Shown here piece by piece: positions 46,098 to 53,578 of a stretch of 64,000 nt of DNA (the stretch's first letter is position 1; every line of letters starts with the position of its first letter). Below the pieces are notes generated by a model. The model was given only the letters and a program-made list of their open reading frames with translations. It made no database searches and had not been told where the DNA came from. The translations under genes and the position numbers were made by a program. Origin of the DNA: a virus; the IMG/VR virus record IMGVR_UViG_3300033149_000928, positions 20,414 to 84,413 of that record. One strand, 5' to 3'.

Positions 46098-47215
46098 TAG
46101 TCCTCCCTTTCCCTCCAATAAGCCGCTTCCTGTGGTATCCCATCCTTCGTTTTCCCGCGATACTTAAACGTGACTCTCATGCCTCTTGGGAAACAACATG
46201 CCTCCATCCAATCTGGAACTTCTGTCTCAGGATTCTGCTCTGCCCATTCCTTTGCCCCAGGACTGCCCATTGTTATTCCAGGTTGTATTGGTTTTCTATT
46301 TGGTACTCCCCATAGCTTACGCTCTTCATCCGTGAATCCACTTAACTCCATCCTCTTCCCATTGTCCAGTTCCAATACAAGCGCACCCATGAGTCCGAGT
46401 AACTTGCTACCCTTATCCGTAGCCCTTCCAGTGATATACCCTGTCACCGTTCCCTCAGCATCGTCGCGCTTCTTGACCTTGAGTAGATCATGGCTACGAC
46501 AAGGCAACCAAAGGGACTCAGGTTTCCTGAGTATAAGTCCCTCACCACCTGCTTTAGATACATATTCAAGTTCTTGATTTACTAAATCAATTGCCTTCTC
46601 AGTCTGGAACGGCAATCTCTCTTGATGATGTTGGTAAGCCGGACCGTGCGAAGCACAGTACTTCCCAATCAAAGCATAGGTCGTCTGGAAGATATTAGTT
46701 TGATCTGGGATATATGCTAAGCTAGATATATCCGTATCAGTATAAATCCATGAGCGTATACCCTCAAACTTTTTCTTATAGTTTACAGTGTTAATGAATC
46801 CATCCATGAAGATACGGTCGAAGCTAGGCATATCAATAATAGGATATGTGACCTCTGCCCATAATTCAGGATCAGGGGTCAGAGCCTTAACAATACTCAT
46901 TAATTCTTGTCTTGGTCCTGCTCTGTAGAGTTCTCCGTCGAGTGGCACCCTCGGTAAACGATCCAGATAATTAGCAGGAGCATGTATAACATTGCCATAG
47001 CGTGACCAAAGGCCAGTAGCAACTGGTCTAACAACGTACCTTCCATCTTTATCGTTATTTGCCCAAGGAACATCATCCTTAAACATCCCCCTCGTTAATC
47101 CACCATCCCAATAACAACGCATACCATCGAGCTTCTCAGACATATACCAACCACCGATGCCATGCTTTGCTGGCTTATAGGTGTGGGCTAACATTAGGTA
47201 CTCACGTTTTGGCAT
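46097..47215 (-). CDS. ATP-dependent DNA ligase with DLVNQ insert
   Basis: 372 residues. Motif I EKLDGMR with the nucleotidyl-accepting Lys28; motif III VPLDGELY; motif IV GGEGLILRKP; motif V LLKVKKRDDAEGTVTGY. Then a C-terminal OB-fold segment (LVLELDNGKRMELSGFTDEE and MRVTFKYRGKTKDGIPQEA). The palindrome 46574-46590 encodes AIDLVNQELEY directly before motif IV, an exposed linker in related ligases. Seals nicks during replication and repair. Confidence 0.9.
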   Translation of the reverse strand: MPKREYLMLAHTYKPAKHGIGGWYMSEKLDGMRCYWDGGLTRGMFKDDVPWANNDKDGRYVVRPVATGLWSRYGNVIHAPANYLDRLPRVPLDGELYRAGPRQELMSIVKALTPDPELWAEVTYPIIDMPSFDRIFMDGFINTVNYKKKFEGIRSWIYTDTDISSLAYIPDQTNIFQTTYALIGKYCASHGPAYQHHQERLPFQTEKAIDLVNQELEYVSKAGGEGLILRKPESLWLPCRSHDLLKVKKRDDAEGTVTGYITGRATDKGSKLLGLMGALVLELDNGKRMELSGFTDEERKLWGVPNRKPIQPGITMGSPGAKEWAEQNPETEVPDWMEACCFPRGMRVTFKYRGKTKDGIPQEAAYWRERED

Positions 47216-47877
47216 CAGACTTCCTCCAGATAAGGAGCCATACGTTTTTGTTCTTTTTGATTTAGTAAATCAACAAGTTGATTGACCTTTTGTTTAGAAT
47301 TAACACGATAATAATTTAACCACATTTTACTTTGTTTTAAAGTTAAAGTGCCCTCAATAATAGTAGCTGTAATTCTACGTTGAATATTGAACCCATCAGT
47401 ACGGTATTCATATACCCATCTAGTATTACATATTATCTCCATTTCTATTCGATCTTTCTCTTGTAGTGCCTTTCGTTTTTCTTCACGTAATTTCTTTTCC
47501 TTTTTTACTTCCTCCCATTCACCATTAGCAATAAGCTGTACTCGTTTCTCATTTGCTATCTTTATAGCATGTTGCTTATCTTTAGCCCAACAAGTTACAT
47601 GAAGTTTAAGTGTAAGCATATCAATATGTATATCACCAACTCTAGCAGCATATACAATATTTGTTTTATCTACATGTGAATCCCCATTATATTCCATATA
47701 CACACTCCATAGAGAATAGTCTTTAGAGGGTCTACTAGAAAGAGGATTCAACATAAACTCTTCAACTTGTCCTCCTGTTGCTTTCGCAACCTCTTCAGCT
47801 AATTCCTTATTCTCAAAAACTCCACATATATGATAATCAGAATACTCCCCTTCAGTTATAACATATATCTCAGGCAT
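47215..47877 (-). CDS. DUF7336-like hypothetical protein with DLLNQ insert (220 aa)
   Basis: N-terminal MPEIYVITEGEYSDYHICGVFENKELAEEVA is a small conserved phage domain. The C-terminal region WVYEYRTDGFNIQRRITATIIEG ... WLNYYRVNSKQKVNQLVDLLNQKEQKRMAPYL matches the gene at 48387-48671, with the palindrome-encoded DLLNQ at the same place in both. The middle is a Lys/Glu-rich helix. Function unknown. Confidence 0.65.
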   Translation of the reverse strand: MPEIYVITEGEYSDYHICGVFENKELAEEVAKATGGQVEEFMLNPLSSRPSKDYSLWSVYMEYNGDSHVDKTNIVYAARVGDIHIDMLTLKLHVTCWAKDKQHAIKIANEKRVQLIANGEWEEVKKEKKLREEKRKALQEKDRIEMEIICNTRWVYEYRTDGFNIQRRITATIIEGTLTLKQSKMWLNYYRVNSKQKVNQLVDLLNQKEQKRMAPYLEEV

Positions 47878-48155
47878 CAGCCTTCTCCTTGATTTACTAA
47901 ATCAGACTTTGGTTTTATTCCCATTTCGCGACATGCTTTAGCCATCTTCCTATCAAGCTCTTGACCTGCCTCAAGAATCAAAGCCTTCTCTTGTGGGGCT
48001 TTCCTTATTAACTCAGTGAAATACATATTACCAGCATCTAAAGCCTTACTCCAATCTTTTGTAGAATCAAAGACATTTGTAATAAGTTCAAATGCAGTTT
48101 GTTGAATCTCCATTCGTTTTTGTTTAGCCCTTAGTTTTCGTTCCTTCCTATTCAT
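47877..48155 (-). CDS. Basic helical protein with DLVNQ at its C-terminus (92 aa)
   Basis: MNRKERKLRAKQKRMEIQQTAFELITNVFD ... KACREMGIKPKSDLVNQGEG. The palindrome 47890-47904 forms the last residues before the stop, so the insert extends the C-terminus by SDLVNQGEG. Helical, Lys/Arg-rich; possible nucleic-acid contact. Confidence 0.6.
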   Translation of the reverse strand: MNRKERKLRAKQKRMEIQQTAFELITNVFDSTKDWSKALDAGNMYFTELIRKAPQEKALILEAGQELDRKMAKACREMGIKPKSDLVNQGEG

Positions 48156-48156
48156 T

Positions 48157-48387
48157 TTATTTCCAATACTGTTTAGGTTCAGGGGTATTCAGGATATTCT
48201 TAACTAAAGCCTCACCTTTTGCTGTTGCCATATATCCATGTGCAGGATCATCATACAATAACTCAGCTTTAAGTAGCATGTTTATTGTGGCTTTATATAA
48301 TGATTCCTTTGTGAGAGGACAATCTCCTTCCATATAGGTATACCAAGTCAGGACTAAGATATCCATGTAGTCTAATGGTTTACGCAT
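48157..48387 (-). CDS. Small hypothetical protein, helix-turn-helix-like (76 aa)
   Basis: Start at the ATG just after an upstream GTG, with GGAGG before it. Content: DYMDILVLTWYTYMEGDCPLTKESLYKATINMLLKAELLYDDPAHGYMATAKGEALVKNIL, a winged-helix-like order of helices and a short strand pair. DNA-binding role possible. Confidence 0.6.
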   Translation of the reverse strand: MRKPLDYMDILVLTWYTYMEGDCPLTKESLYKATINMLLKAELLYDDPAHGYMATAKGEALVKNILNTPEPKQYWK

Positions 48388-48671
48388 CACGATCCTCCAC
48401 CACAGTAAGGTGCAACTATGTCATTCTGATATTGATTTAGTAAATCATTTATATGAAGGGCCGCTGCTTGTGTTGATCCTCCTGCTCCTGTATTAACATA
48501 GCAATAGGGCATCCATTCTTCACTATTACGATAAAAGAAAGTATTTCTATCTTTATCAATAATACCTTTTACTCTACGTTCAATATCAATACCGTCCCCG
48601 GTACGGAGTTCTTTGATACGGTACTCATAAACGATTCTGATACCAGAATCTGTCATGGCTTGTTCAGACAT
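48387..48671 (-). CDS. Hypothetical protein paralogous to 47215-47877 C-terminus, with DLLNQ (94 aa)
   Basis: IRIVYEYRIKELRTGDGIDIERRVKGI ... YRNSEEWMPYCYVNTGAGG ... HINDLLNQYQNDIVAPYCGGG aligns with the C-terminal half of the 220-residue protein. The palindrome at 48433-48447 encodes DLLNQ in the corresponding position. GGAGAGAAT upstream. Function unknown. Confidence 0.6.
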   Translation of the reverse strand: MSEQAMTDSGIRIVYEYRIKELRTGDGIDIERRVKGIIDKDRNTFFYRNSEEWMPYCYVNTGAGGSTQAAALHINDLLNQYQNDIVAPYCGGGS

Positions 48672-48755
48672 ATTCTCTCCTTATAATAAGTACACGGTTC
48701 ATCTCAATACATGCCACAGTCACCTGTGGTCATCACATACTTTACACTTGGGCAT
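48672..48755 (-). pseudogene. Remnant of a small Cys protein
   Basis: From ATG 48755 (AAAGGA upstream) it reads MPKCKVCDDHR then stops. The other frames contain DCGMY, DEPCTYYKER and further stops. This looks like a degraded short zinc-type peptide rather than an active gene. Confidence 0.35.
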
Positions 48756-48763
48756 CCTTTCCT

Positions 48764-48997
48764 TTAGCTTGGCATATCTTGGGCCGAAGAATCATCTAAT
48801 TCTTCATCAAGCTGGACACCATCATGATGACAAAGAGCAGCTAAAACACCATGAAGGAATTCCCAATTTTCACACTGAATAATTTCATATCCTCTCTTAG
48901 TTTCATCTACATCATAATCAATATTAGCATCCACAAGAATCTGTTCCACTTCATCTTTATCAATCCAATTAGGTATTACTACGGCTGTAGTTGGCAT
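48764..48997 (-). CDS. Small hypothetical protein (77 aa)
   Basis: MPTTAVVIPNWIDKDEVEQILVDANIDYDVDETKRGYEIIQ... LHGVLAALCHHDGVQLDEELDDS. An alpha/beta small fold with an acidic C-terminus. GGAGAATGA upstream. Function unknown. Confidence 0.6.
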   Translation of the reverse strand: MPTTAVVIPNWIDKDEVEQILVDANIDYDVDETKRGYEIIQCENWEFLHGVLAALCHHDGVQLDEELDDSSAQDMPS

Positions 48998-49020
48998 CTC
49001 ATTCTCCTTAGTAACATACC

Positions 49021-49037
49021 TTGATTTACTAAATCAA
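49021..49037. repeat. Dispersed palindrome copy, intergenic
   Basis: TTGATTTACTAAATCAA next to the stop of the frameshifted small gene. Confidence 0.9.
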
Positions 49038-49039
49038 AC

Positions 49040-49178
49040 TTATTGAATCTCTCCACATCCAGAACAAATATAACATTCTTGTTCACTATCCCATTCCCCA
49101 ATTAGATTTAAACCCTTCTGCAATACAGGAACACTCAACATCTTCAGCCTCATACCAAGGTTCTTTATTTTCACACAT
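49040..49178 (-). pseudogene. Small zinc-type protein split by a one-base indel
   Basis: ATG 49178 opens MCENKEPWYEAEDVECSCIAEGFKSNWG then a stop. A frame one base off continues EWDSEQECYICSGCGEIQ and ends at 49040. Together they give a CxC ... CxxCxxC site. A GGGG run (CCCC at 49096-49099) where GGG would keep the frame is the likely indel. Confidence 0.5.
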
Positions 49179-49242
49179 TATCTATCTATCCTTCACCCCT
49201 ATATCCATCATCTTATCAATGAGCTTTTGGACTCTTTCATTC

Positions 49243-49470
49243 CTACTTAGCATCCTTGGCCTCCTGTATTGCTCGCGATATCTCGAAAACACTTTCACTA
49301 CTATATCGCCTACCACCATTCTTTACATAGATGATAGTACGATCCATATACTCAGTCCTGTCTCTACATCTATCCACACTTACTATTTTACTAACATCAA
49401 GAGTCTTGAGTTTAGAGTTCGCATTCGCCGGGATATACTCGATACGTCTAATAACAATAGCCTTAGCCAT
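49243..49470 (-). CDS. Small hypothetical protein (75 aa)
   Basis: MAKAIVIRRIEYIPANANSKLKTLDVSKIVSVDRCRDRTEY ... TIIYVKNGGRRYSSESVFEISRAIQEAKDAK. Beta-rich with a C-terminal helix, as in many small phage regulators of unknown type. AAGGAG upstream. Confidence 0.6.
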   Translation of the reverse strand: MAKAIVIRRIEYIPANANSKLKTLDVSKIVSVDRCRDRTEYMDRTIIYVKNGGRRYSSESVFEISRAIQEAKDAK

Positions 49471-49533
49471 GACTGTTCTCCTTATAAGCCAATAGGCCCA
49501 GGCCCACGGATAGTGGGCTAGGGCTTACGGCTA

Positions 49534-49770
49534 TTAATCACGAAGGATGTAACTATTATCCTCCGCCCATTCCCCTAATTCCCTATCATTAAACATTTCA
49601 TCAGGGGTAAAATTATCATTAATATGAGTCTTTAATTCTTCCTTCCCAAATACTTCCACTGGTTCCATATTCTCTTTGATCCATTCAAGGATATCATTGA
49701 GAAGATCGAAGTCAAACTTATCTTTTAGTTCTCTCTCGAAACTCTCCATCTGACTATCAGTAGCACCCAT
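49534..49770 (-). CDS. Acidic small protein (78 aa)
   Basis: MGATDSQMESFERELKDKFDFDLLNDILEWIKENMEPVEVFGKEELKTHINDNFTPDEMFNDRELGEWAEDN. A strongly acidic, helical protein with DNA-mimic-like charge. The EVFGKEELxxHINDNFTPDEMF pattern is common in phages. Function unknown. The DFDLLND is not a palindrome copy. Confidence 0.6.
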   Translation of the reverse strand: MGATDSQMESFERELKDKFDFDLLNDILEWIKENMEPVEVFGKEELKTHINDNFTPDEMFNDRELGEWAEDNSYILRD

Positions 49771-49795
49771 ACTATTCTCCTGGTTAGTTAGTTAC

Positions 49796-50764
49796 TTAGT
49801 TACCTACATACGAATTAGCCAATTCAAACGCCCTCTTCTTTACCTTGAACCCAGGGCCATACAGCACTGACTCGAACCTTTTCTCCTCTCTACCTACTGT
49901 CCCGCGAAAACGCATCTGGTGATCGGCAAACTGTGTAACAGCATTATATGCACCCCACATGGTTCCCTGTTGATTCTCCGCTTGGTAATTCGTTTTGACA
50001 ATGTTCCGCGTATCTTCCTTATCACCGAACAGTTTCTCAGTGTAAGCAAGGAAGTCCCCTGGATTGATTTTACAAGTCAAAAAGCTCTCAAACTTCTCTC
50101 CGACCTGATTGAAATAATCCTCAGCAATACCGAGGGTCTTCCTAGCATCATCCACACGATCATGGACATTGTTCGTATGCTTGAGTCTTACTATCTGTTC
50201 ACCTTTACCATCAAGCGCAGCACGTAGTGTATTATTACACACTACACGGATCGGGGACCAAAATACCGTGAAGCCAATTGACCCATCATGTCCATTGACA
50301 ATGATAAGGTATTTCTCGATACGATCCTCGCCACCGATCAATAGCTCTGTGGGGCATTTCACAGTCCAGAAGACCTTACGTCCACCGAACAATGCACCAC
50401 AGCATTCCACTACATTGCCATCACCAATGAGTGCTTGGATGAAGGCTGCTTGATCCTCATTCTGGATTGGTGTATAACGGTTCCCTACAGTCCCGAAATA
50501 CTCACCCGTATCCTCACGGATAATTGCTCTGGTGTCGGGGATAGTACGAGTATAGTCTCCTTCATACAGGGCATCAGGTACAGCATTATCGGGAAGAGTA
50601 TATTGAAGATCAAGAAGCATAATTCTCCAACGCAAGTGTGCTAGATCAAGAGCCTCGTCAGTTGTCATATGTTCCTTAACCATTTGCCCCAAACCATGCC
50701 AAGGTTTCTGTCCTGCGAAAGCCGCTTCGATAACTCCATTACGTTCTTCAAGTTCGTGAGCCAT
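49796..50764 (-). CDS. DUF932-family phage/plasmid protein
   Basis: 322 residues. It shows GQKPWHGLGQMV near the N-terminus, GYTPIQN-like NRYTPIQNEDQAAFIQ, FWSPIRVVCNNTLRAAL in the centre and RFESVLYGPGFKVKKRAFELANSYV at the end, the defining segments of the DUF932 (TIGR03299) family found in phages and plasmids. Its biochemical role is not established. Full length. AGGAGAAACAA precedes the ATG. Confidence 0.88.
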   Translation of the reverse strand: MAHELEERNGVIEAAFAGQKPWHGLGQMVKEHMTTDEALDLAHLRWRIMLLDLQYTLPDNAVPDALYEGDYTRTIPDTRAIIREDTGEYFGTVGNRYTPIQNEDQAAFIQALIGDGNVVECCGALFGGRKVFWTVKCPTELLIGGEDRIEKYLIIVNGHDGSIGFTVFWSPIRVVCNNTLRAALDGKGEQIVRLKHTNNVHDRVDDARKTLGIAEDYFNQVGEKFESFLTCKINPGDFLAYTEKLFGDKEDTRNIVKTNYQAENQQGTMWGAYNAVTQFADHQMRFRGTVGREEKRFESVLYGPGFKVKKRAFELANSYVGN

Positions 50765-50796
50765 TTGTTTCTCCTATAGGCATACTTTAGTTACAC

Positions 50797-50815
50797 TTTG
50801 ATTTACTAAATCAAA
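50797..50815. repeat. Dispersed palindrome copy, intergenic
   Basis: Perfect 19-bp form TTTGATTTACTAAATCAAA, touching the stop of the gene at 50816-50992. Confidence 0.9.
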
Positions 50816-50992
50816 CTAAATCTCAGTGGCTACTTTATGGAGCGAACCATCATTAGCCATTTGATAGAAAGCTCCATCAGCCTGCAACAAACAAATATCC
50901 AGAATTCCAGCTTCAACAGAAGTTATATCACTTTCAGTTACTTCATCTTGCTGAATCATTGTACCATCTTCAAAGATCAAAAGATACTTCAT
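50816..50992 (-). CDS. Small hypothetical protein (58 aa)
   Basis: MKYLLIFEDGTMIQQDEVTESDITSVEAGILDICLLQADGAFYQM... matches a short phage family starting KYLLxFEDGxxxxxxxxxxxDxxAxxxGxLDII. Beta-alpha-beta small fold. Overlaps the upstream gene by 4 bases. GGAGCAAGA upstream. Confidence 0.7.
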   Translation of the reverse strand: MKYLLIFEDGTMIQQDEVTESDITSVEAGILDICLLQADGAFYQMANDGSLHKVATEI

Positions 50993-51225
50993 TCTTGCTC
51001 CTTCACATGTTCAAGAATAGCTTTCAGACCAACACGTAAAGCTCCTTCTGATCCCATACGAATAACATTTGAGTTACTACCATCATACTCCCGAATCACA
51101 AGACCATTATTCCTAGTGAACAAACAAATACGACTGTCCCTGAGTTCAATTAGTCTATTTTCTATTGCTTTTCTACCTACCTCAAGGAATTCATCATTCT
51201 CAATGATCTCTTCAATGGTTAGCAT
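50989..51225 (-). CDS. Hypothetical protein (78 aa)
   Basis: Start at MLTIEEIIENDEFLEVGRKAIENRL with AAAGGAGA in front; the frame is open further upstream, through the palindrome (as FDLLNQ) and into the previous gene, but that part lacks a start signal. Contains LRDSRICLFTRNNGLVIREYDGS. Function unknown. Confidence 0.6.
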   Translation of the reverse strand: MLTIEEIIENDEFLEVGRKAIENRLIELRDSRICLFTRNNGLVIREYDGSNSNVIRMGSEGALRVGLKAILEHVKEQE

Positions 51226-51233
51226 TTCTCTCC

Positions 51234-51252
51234 TTTGATTTAGTAAATCAAA
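51234..51252. repeat. Dispersed palindrome copy, intergenic
   Basis: TTTGATTTAGTAAATCAAA between the zinc protein stop and the ribosome site of the gene at 50989-51225; it overlaps the zinc gene's stop codon (TGA). Confidence 0.9.
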
Positions 51253-51646
51253 ACGCCGGACAGGGACATTTGACCTTGACCCCGCAACCCTCACAAACAT
51301 ACGTATATGTTGCGTCCGGTTCCACTGTTCGGAAGTCCCCACACTGAGGACATTCGATCTCTCGATCCTCACTACCGAATAGGACACTTTCAAGATGTTC
51401 GATACTCGTATCCTCAGTGCCTAAGACGATCTTGAAGGATTCTTCCTTATGACCATCCTTATCTGTCTTGGGCACCGCTTGACGTTTCTGGAATTCTGTC
51501 CCTATGCTGATGTTCTTTCCGTGTTCAAGACAATGCTCTTCACACATATTGGCCCAACGTCCACCGTGCATTGTCGGAGCATCATACTTCGCATTCTTGT
51601 CACAGAAATCGCATTTCGGAAGCGTGGTTACTTTCTTGATTTTCAT
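51248..51646 (-). CDS. Double zinc-ribbon protein (132 aa)
   Basis: KCDFCDKNAKYDAPTMHGGRWANMCEEHC is a CxxC ... CxxHC site like those in phage small proteins. The C-terminal IECPQCGDFRTVEPDATYTYVCEGCGVKVKCPCPAF is a second ribbon with CxC. An acidic linker joins them. Likely an adaptor to RNA polymerase or DNA; function unknown. Confidence 0.7.
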   Translation of the reverse strand: MKIKKVTTLPKCDFCDKNAKYDAPTMHGGRWANMCEEHCLEHGKNISIGTEFQKRQAVPKTDKDGHKEESFKIVLGTEDTSIEHLESVLFGSEDREIECPQCGDFRTVEPDATYTYVCEGCGVKVKCPCPAF

Positions 51647-51885
51647 TTGGGTTCTCCATAGCTACCAGCAGGGATATCAATATCTGTGTTCCCATAATGT
51701 TCTTCCCATCTGGATATATTGATAATAGGGTGTCCTTCTTTCAATCCAGAAGTTGTATCTGTTGCCTCTTGGACGTATTCAATCTTTAAACAATATTCTC
51801 GATCTGGATCTTTTATTGCAACCTCCTTATCTAATTGATCTTGATTTAGTGAATCAAGCCAGTCTTTAAGTTCCCTGTAGGTCAT
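51643..51885 (-). CDS. Conserved small phage protein (80 aa)
   Basis: MTYRELKDWLDSLNQDQLDKEVAIKD... belongs to the family opening MTYxELxxxLxxLxxEQLDxxVxV. DNA encoding DSLNQ (51841-51857) resembles the palindrome with two changes, but the protein motif is native to the family. It may therefore be chance or a converged copy. The end PAGSYGEPK overlaps the downstream start. Confidence 0.75.
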   Translation of the reverse strand: MTYRELKDWLDSLNQDQLDKEVAIKDPDREYCLKIEYVQEATDTTSGLKEGHPIINISRWEEHYGNTDIDIPAGSYGEPK

Positions 51886-52145
51886 ACCGTTTCCTTCCCC
51901 TTAATCTCCAGACCTTTATAAGTACCTTCACCATCATCTCTCGGCTTGTCGATCTCACAAAAACTTGCACTAGGAAAGTTCCGGTTCATGTAGTTATTAA
52001 ACGCAGAGTTATTCCGACATCTACCTCTGACATGCTTTGCAAACTTGACCAACCACCATAACTCTTGTTCTGTTAGAGTCCCAATATCTCGTTCAAAAGC
52101 CGTTTGGAACTCTTCCTTTACTTCTGGTCCATCAAACCTAATCAT
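51882..52145 (-). CDS. Hypothetical protein (87 aa)
   Basis: MIRFDGPEVKEEFQTAFERDIGTLTEQELWWLVKFAKHVRGRCRNNSAFNNYMNRNFP... Basic helices and two Cys. AAGGAGG upstream; its ATG overlaps the stop of the frameshifted gene. Function unknown. Confidence 0.6.
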   Translation of the reverse strand: MIRFDGPEVKEEFQTAFERDIGTLTEQELWWLVKFAKHVRGRCRNNSAFNNYMNRNFPSASFCEIDKPRDDGEGTYKGLEIKGKETV

Positions 52146-52403
52146 TGCAATCCTCCTTCAGCCAAGCCTTCACTATCTCAGGACTACCCCAACATGCACT
52201 TGGCATCTCATTGTGGGCATAGTAGACTATCTGAGGAAGAACCCACATATTATTATGGTCGGCCCTTCCAACTGCTTCCCGTAAATCATTCTCAAGAACC
52301 GCCCTTAAGAAATCTCCAGTAGGTATCCGACTATTAACATAATCTTTGAGAGAGAGAGTAATGTATTCATTGGAATATCAGAGGCATCAGAGATATTATA
52401 CAT
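52138..52403 (-). pseudogene. Conserved phage protein frameshifted in a (CT)n tract
   Basis: The family normally reads YIPxxxxxxLxxYVxxGxxPGxFLxAVLxNDLxEAxxRAD. Here ATG 52403 opens MYNISDASDIPMNTLLSLS, and the rest (KDYVNSRIPTGDFLRAVLEND ... PSACWGSPEIVKAWLKED) is in another frame. The junction is CTCTCTCTCTC (52349-52358 region); removing one CT restores a single frame. The dinucleotide tract points to slipped-strand change or a sequencing error. Confidence 0.65.
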
Positions 52404-52548
52404 TACTCTTCTCCTCACGTTCCTGTCCATCGAGAGCTTTCTGAATGATAGCCGTGACTTCATCGCTATCCGTAACCACATCCAAACCAAACTGCTCACC
52501 GATCACTTGCATGATTTCTCTCATTGCAAACTCTGCACGATCAATCAT
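52396..52548 (-). CDS. Small acidic protein (50 aa)
   Basis: MIDRAEFAMREIMQVIGEQFGLDVVTDSDEVTAIIQKALDGQEREEKSNV. Helical, acidic; AGGAAG upstream. Its stop overlaps the start of the frameshifted gene (ATGTATAA). Function unknown. Confidence 0.6.
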   Translation of the reverse strand: MIDRAEFAMREIMQVIGEQFGLDVVTDSDEVTAIIQKALDGQEREEKSNV

Positions 52549-52563
52549 CTCAAACTTCCTTTC

Positions 52564-52578
52564 TGATTTACTAAATCA
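52564..52578. repeat. Dispersed palindrome copy, intergenic
   Basis: TGATTTACTAAATCA between two genes, overlapping the stop region of the 169-residue gene downstream of it. Confidence 0.9.
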
Positions 52579-52580
52579 AA

Positions 52581-53090
52581 CTACTTCCCGCAACATGCAC
52601 ACGTATGGCTCTTGGGTTTAAGTATTGAATCATGTGTACCTGCGGGAAGATAACTATAAATATTATTACGTTCATCACTTTGAAGAACATAAGAATATAC
52701 TGGTACCCATTTCTCAAAATCAGTATCCCAGATCAATAATCGACTACTTCCCATTCTATACCTAAAAGTCCTATCAGTACCTAACCAATATACTTGAATC
52801 TCTCCACCTTTACCTAAAAGTTCCCAAGCTTCTTCCTTAGTCAATAGACCAGTGGAAGTAGGTTTAATCTTAGGTTTAGGTTTCTTATACATAAACCATC
52901 CAGTATCATGACCACCACCCAAGAGATAAGACAGTTTACTTTTGTAGTTATCTGTCTTAGAACTACTTGTGGGTCTAAGAAGCATCGACCCTGTTCTCAT
53001 GTTGCGCTCAATATACTCTTCTTCCGGCCAATTCTCATGTCTAATCTTATGTCCATCAAGCCATCTCTTCTGAGCTAGTTTCTTATTCAT
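52581..53090 (-). CDS. Hypothetical protein (169 aa)
   Basis: Start at MNKKLAQKRWLDGHKIRHENW with GGAGG upstream. A Lys-rich middle (KKPKPKIKPTSTGLLTKEEAWELL) and a TFRYRMGSSRLLIWDTDFEKWVPVYSYV segment; ends with CACCGK. The N-terminal AxKRWLDGxKIRxxxW motif is shared with small phage proteins. Function unknown. Confidence 0.6.
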   Translation of the reverse strand: MNKKLAQKRWLDGHKIRHENWPEEEYIERNMRTGSMLLRPTSSSKTDNYKSKLSYLLGGGHDTGWFMYKKPKPKIKPTSTGLLTKEEAWELLGKGGEIQVYWLGTDRTFRYRMGSSRLLIWDTDFEKWVPVYSYVLQSDERNNIYSYLPAGTHDSILKPKSHTCACCGK

Positions 53091-53400
53091 TATCTTCCTC
53101 CTCTTCAAACTCCTCATACGAAAGCATTTCTTTACCCATTTCGATATGTTCACAATCTCCTGTATAAACAGACTTATTGCATGTACACAACCATTCTCCA
53201 TCTCTCAAACGTACTGTATGTTTCTTAGTTCTTTTCTCATTCCAGAACCGATACCGTTTGATAGCCGCATCTTTTGCGAAGTACTCTTCTTGTAGTTCCC
53301 TGAGTCTACTTTCGCTATACGGCTCCGCAGGTTCTACTCCCATTATGACTGAGCCGCCCTTCGCTGTCCATACCCACGGTTTCTCTCGGAAGTCTGACAT
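53083..53400 (-). CDS. SWIM zinc-finger-like protein (105 aa)
   Basis: C-terminal HTVRLRDGEWLCTCNKSVYTGDCEHIEMGKEM has the CxCx(n)CxH spacing of a SWIM zinc finger. The N-terminal half is helical (ESRLRELQEEYFAKDAAIKRYRFWNEKR). GGGAGA before the ATG. The first 29 residues overlap the preceding gene's end in another frame. May bind DNA or a partner protein. Confidence 0.65.
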   Translation of the reverse strand: MSDFREKPWVWTAKGGSVIMGVEPAEPYSESRLRELQEEYFAKDAAIKRYRFWNEKRTKKHTVRLRDGEWLCTCNKSVYTGDCEHIEMGKEMLSYEEFEEEEDNE

Positions 53401-53566
53401 CAGTTATCTCCCATTCCGTATCAGTGTCTACACATATCAACTGAAGAATTTTCATATCCAGTGTTTCCTGTGAGTACTGATCTAGGAGCCGGGGATTTAA
53501 ATTCACTTCAACATATTTCGTTACGGTTTCCCCATCAGGACTCGTGGCTTCCACTACTAGTTTCAT
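53315..53566 (-). CDS. Small hypothetical protein (83 aa)
   Basis: MKLVVEATSPDGETVTKYVEVNLNPRLLDQYSQETLDMKILQLICVDTDTEWEITDVRLP. Beta-rich. Its last 28 residues overlap the SWIM-type gene and look less natural, so the true stop may have been lost. GGAGA upstream. Confidence 0.55.
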   Translation of the reverse strand: MKLVVEATSPDGETVTKYVEVNLNPRLLDQYSQETLDMKILQLICVDTDTEWEITDVRLPRETVGMDSEGRLSHNGSRTCGAV

Positions 53567-53578
53567 TACAATCTCCTT

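Noticed and set aside
49534-49770. DFDLLND as a further palindrome-derived insert
   Set aside because: The DNA there does not resemble the palindrome.
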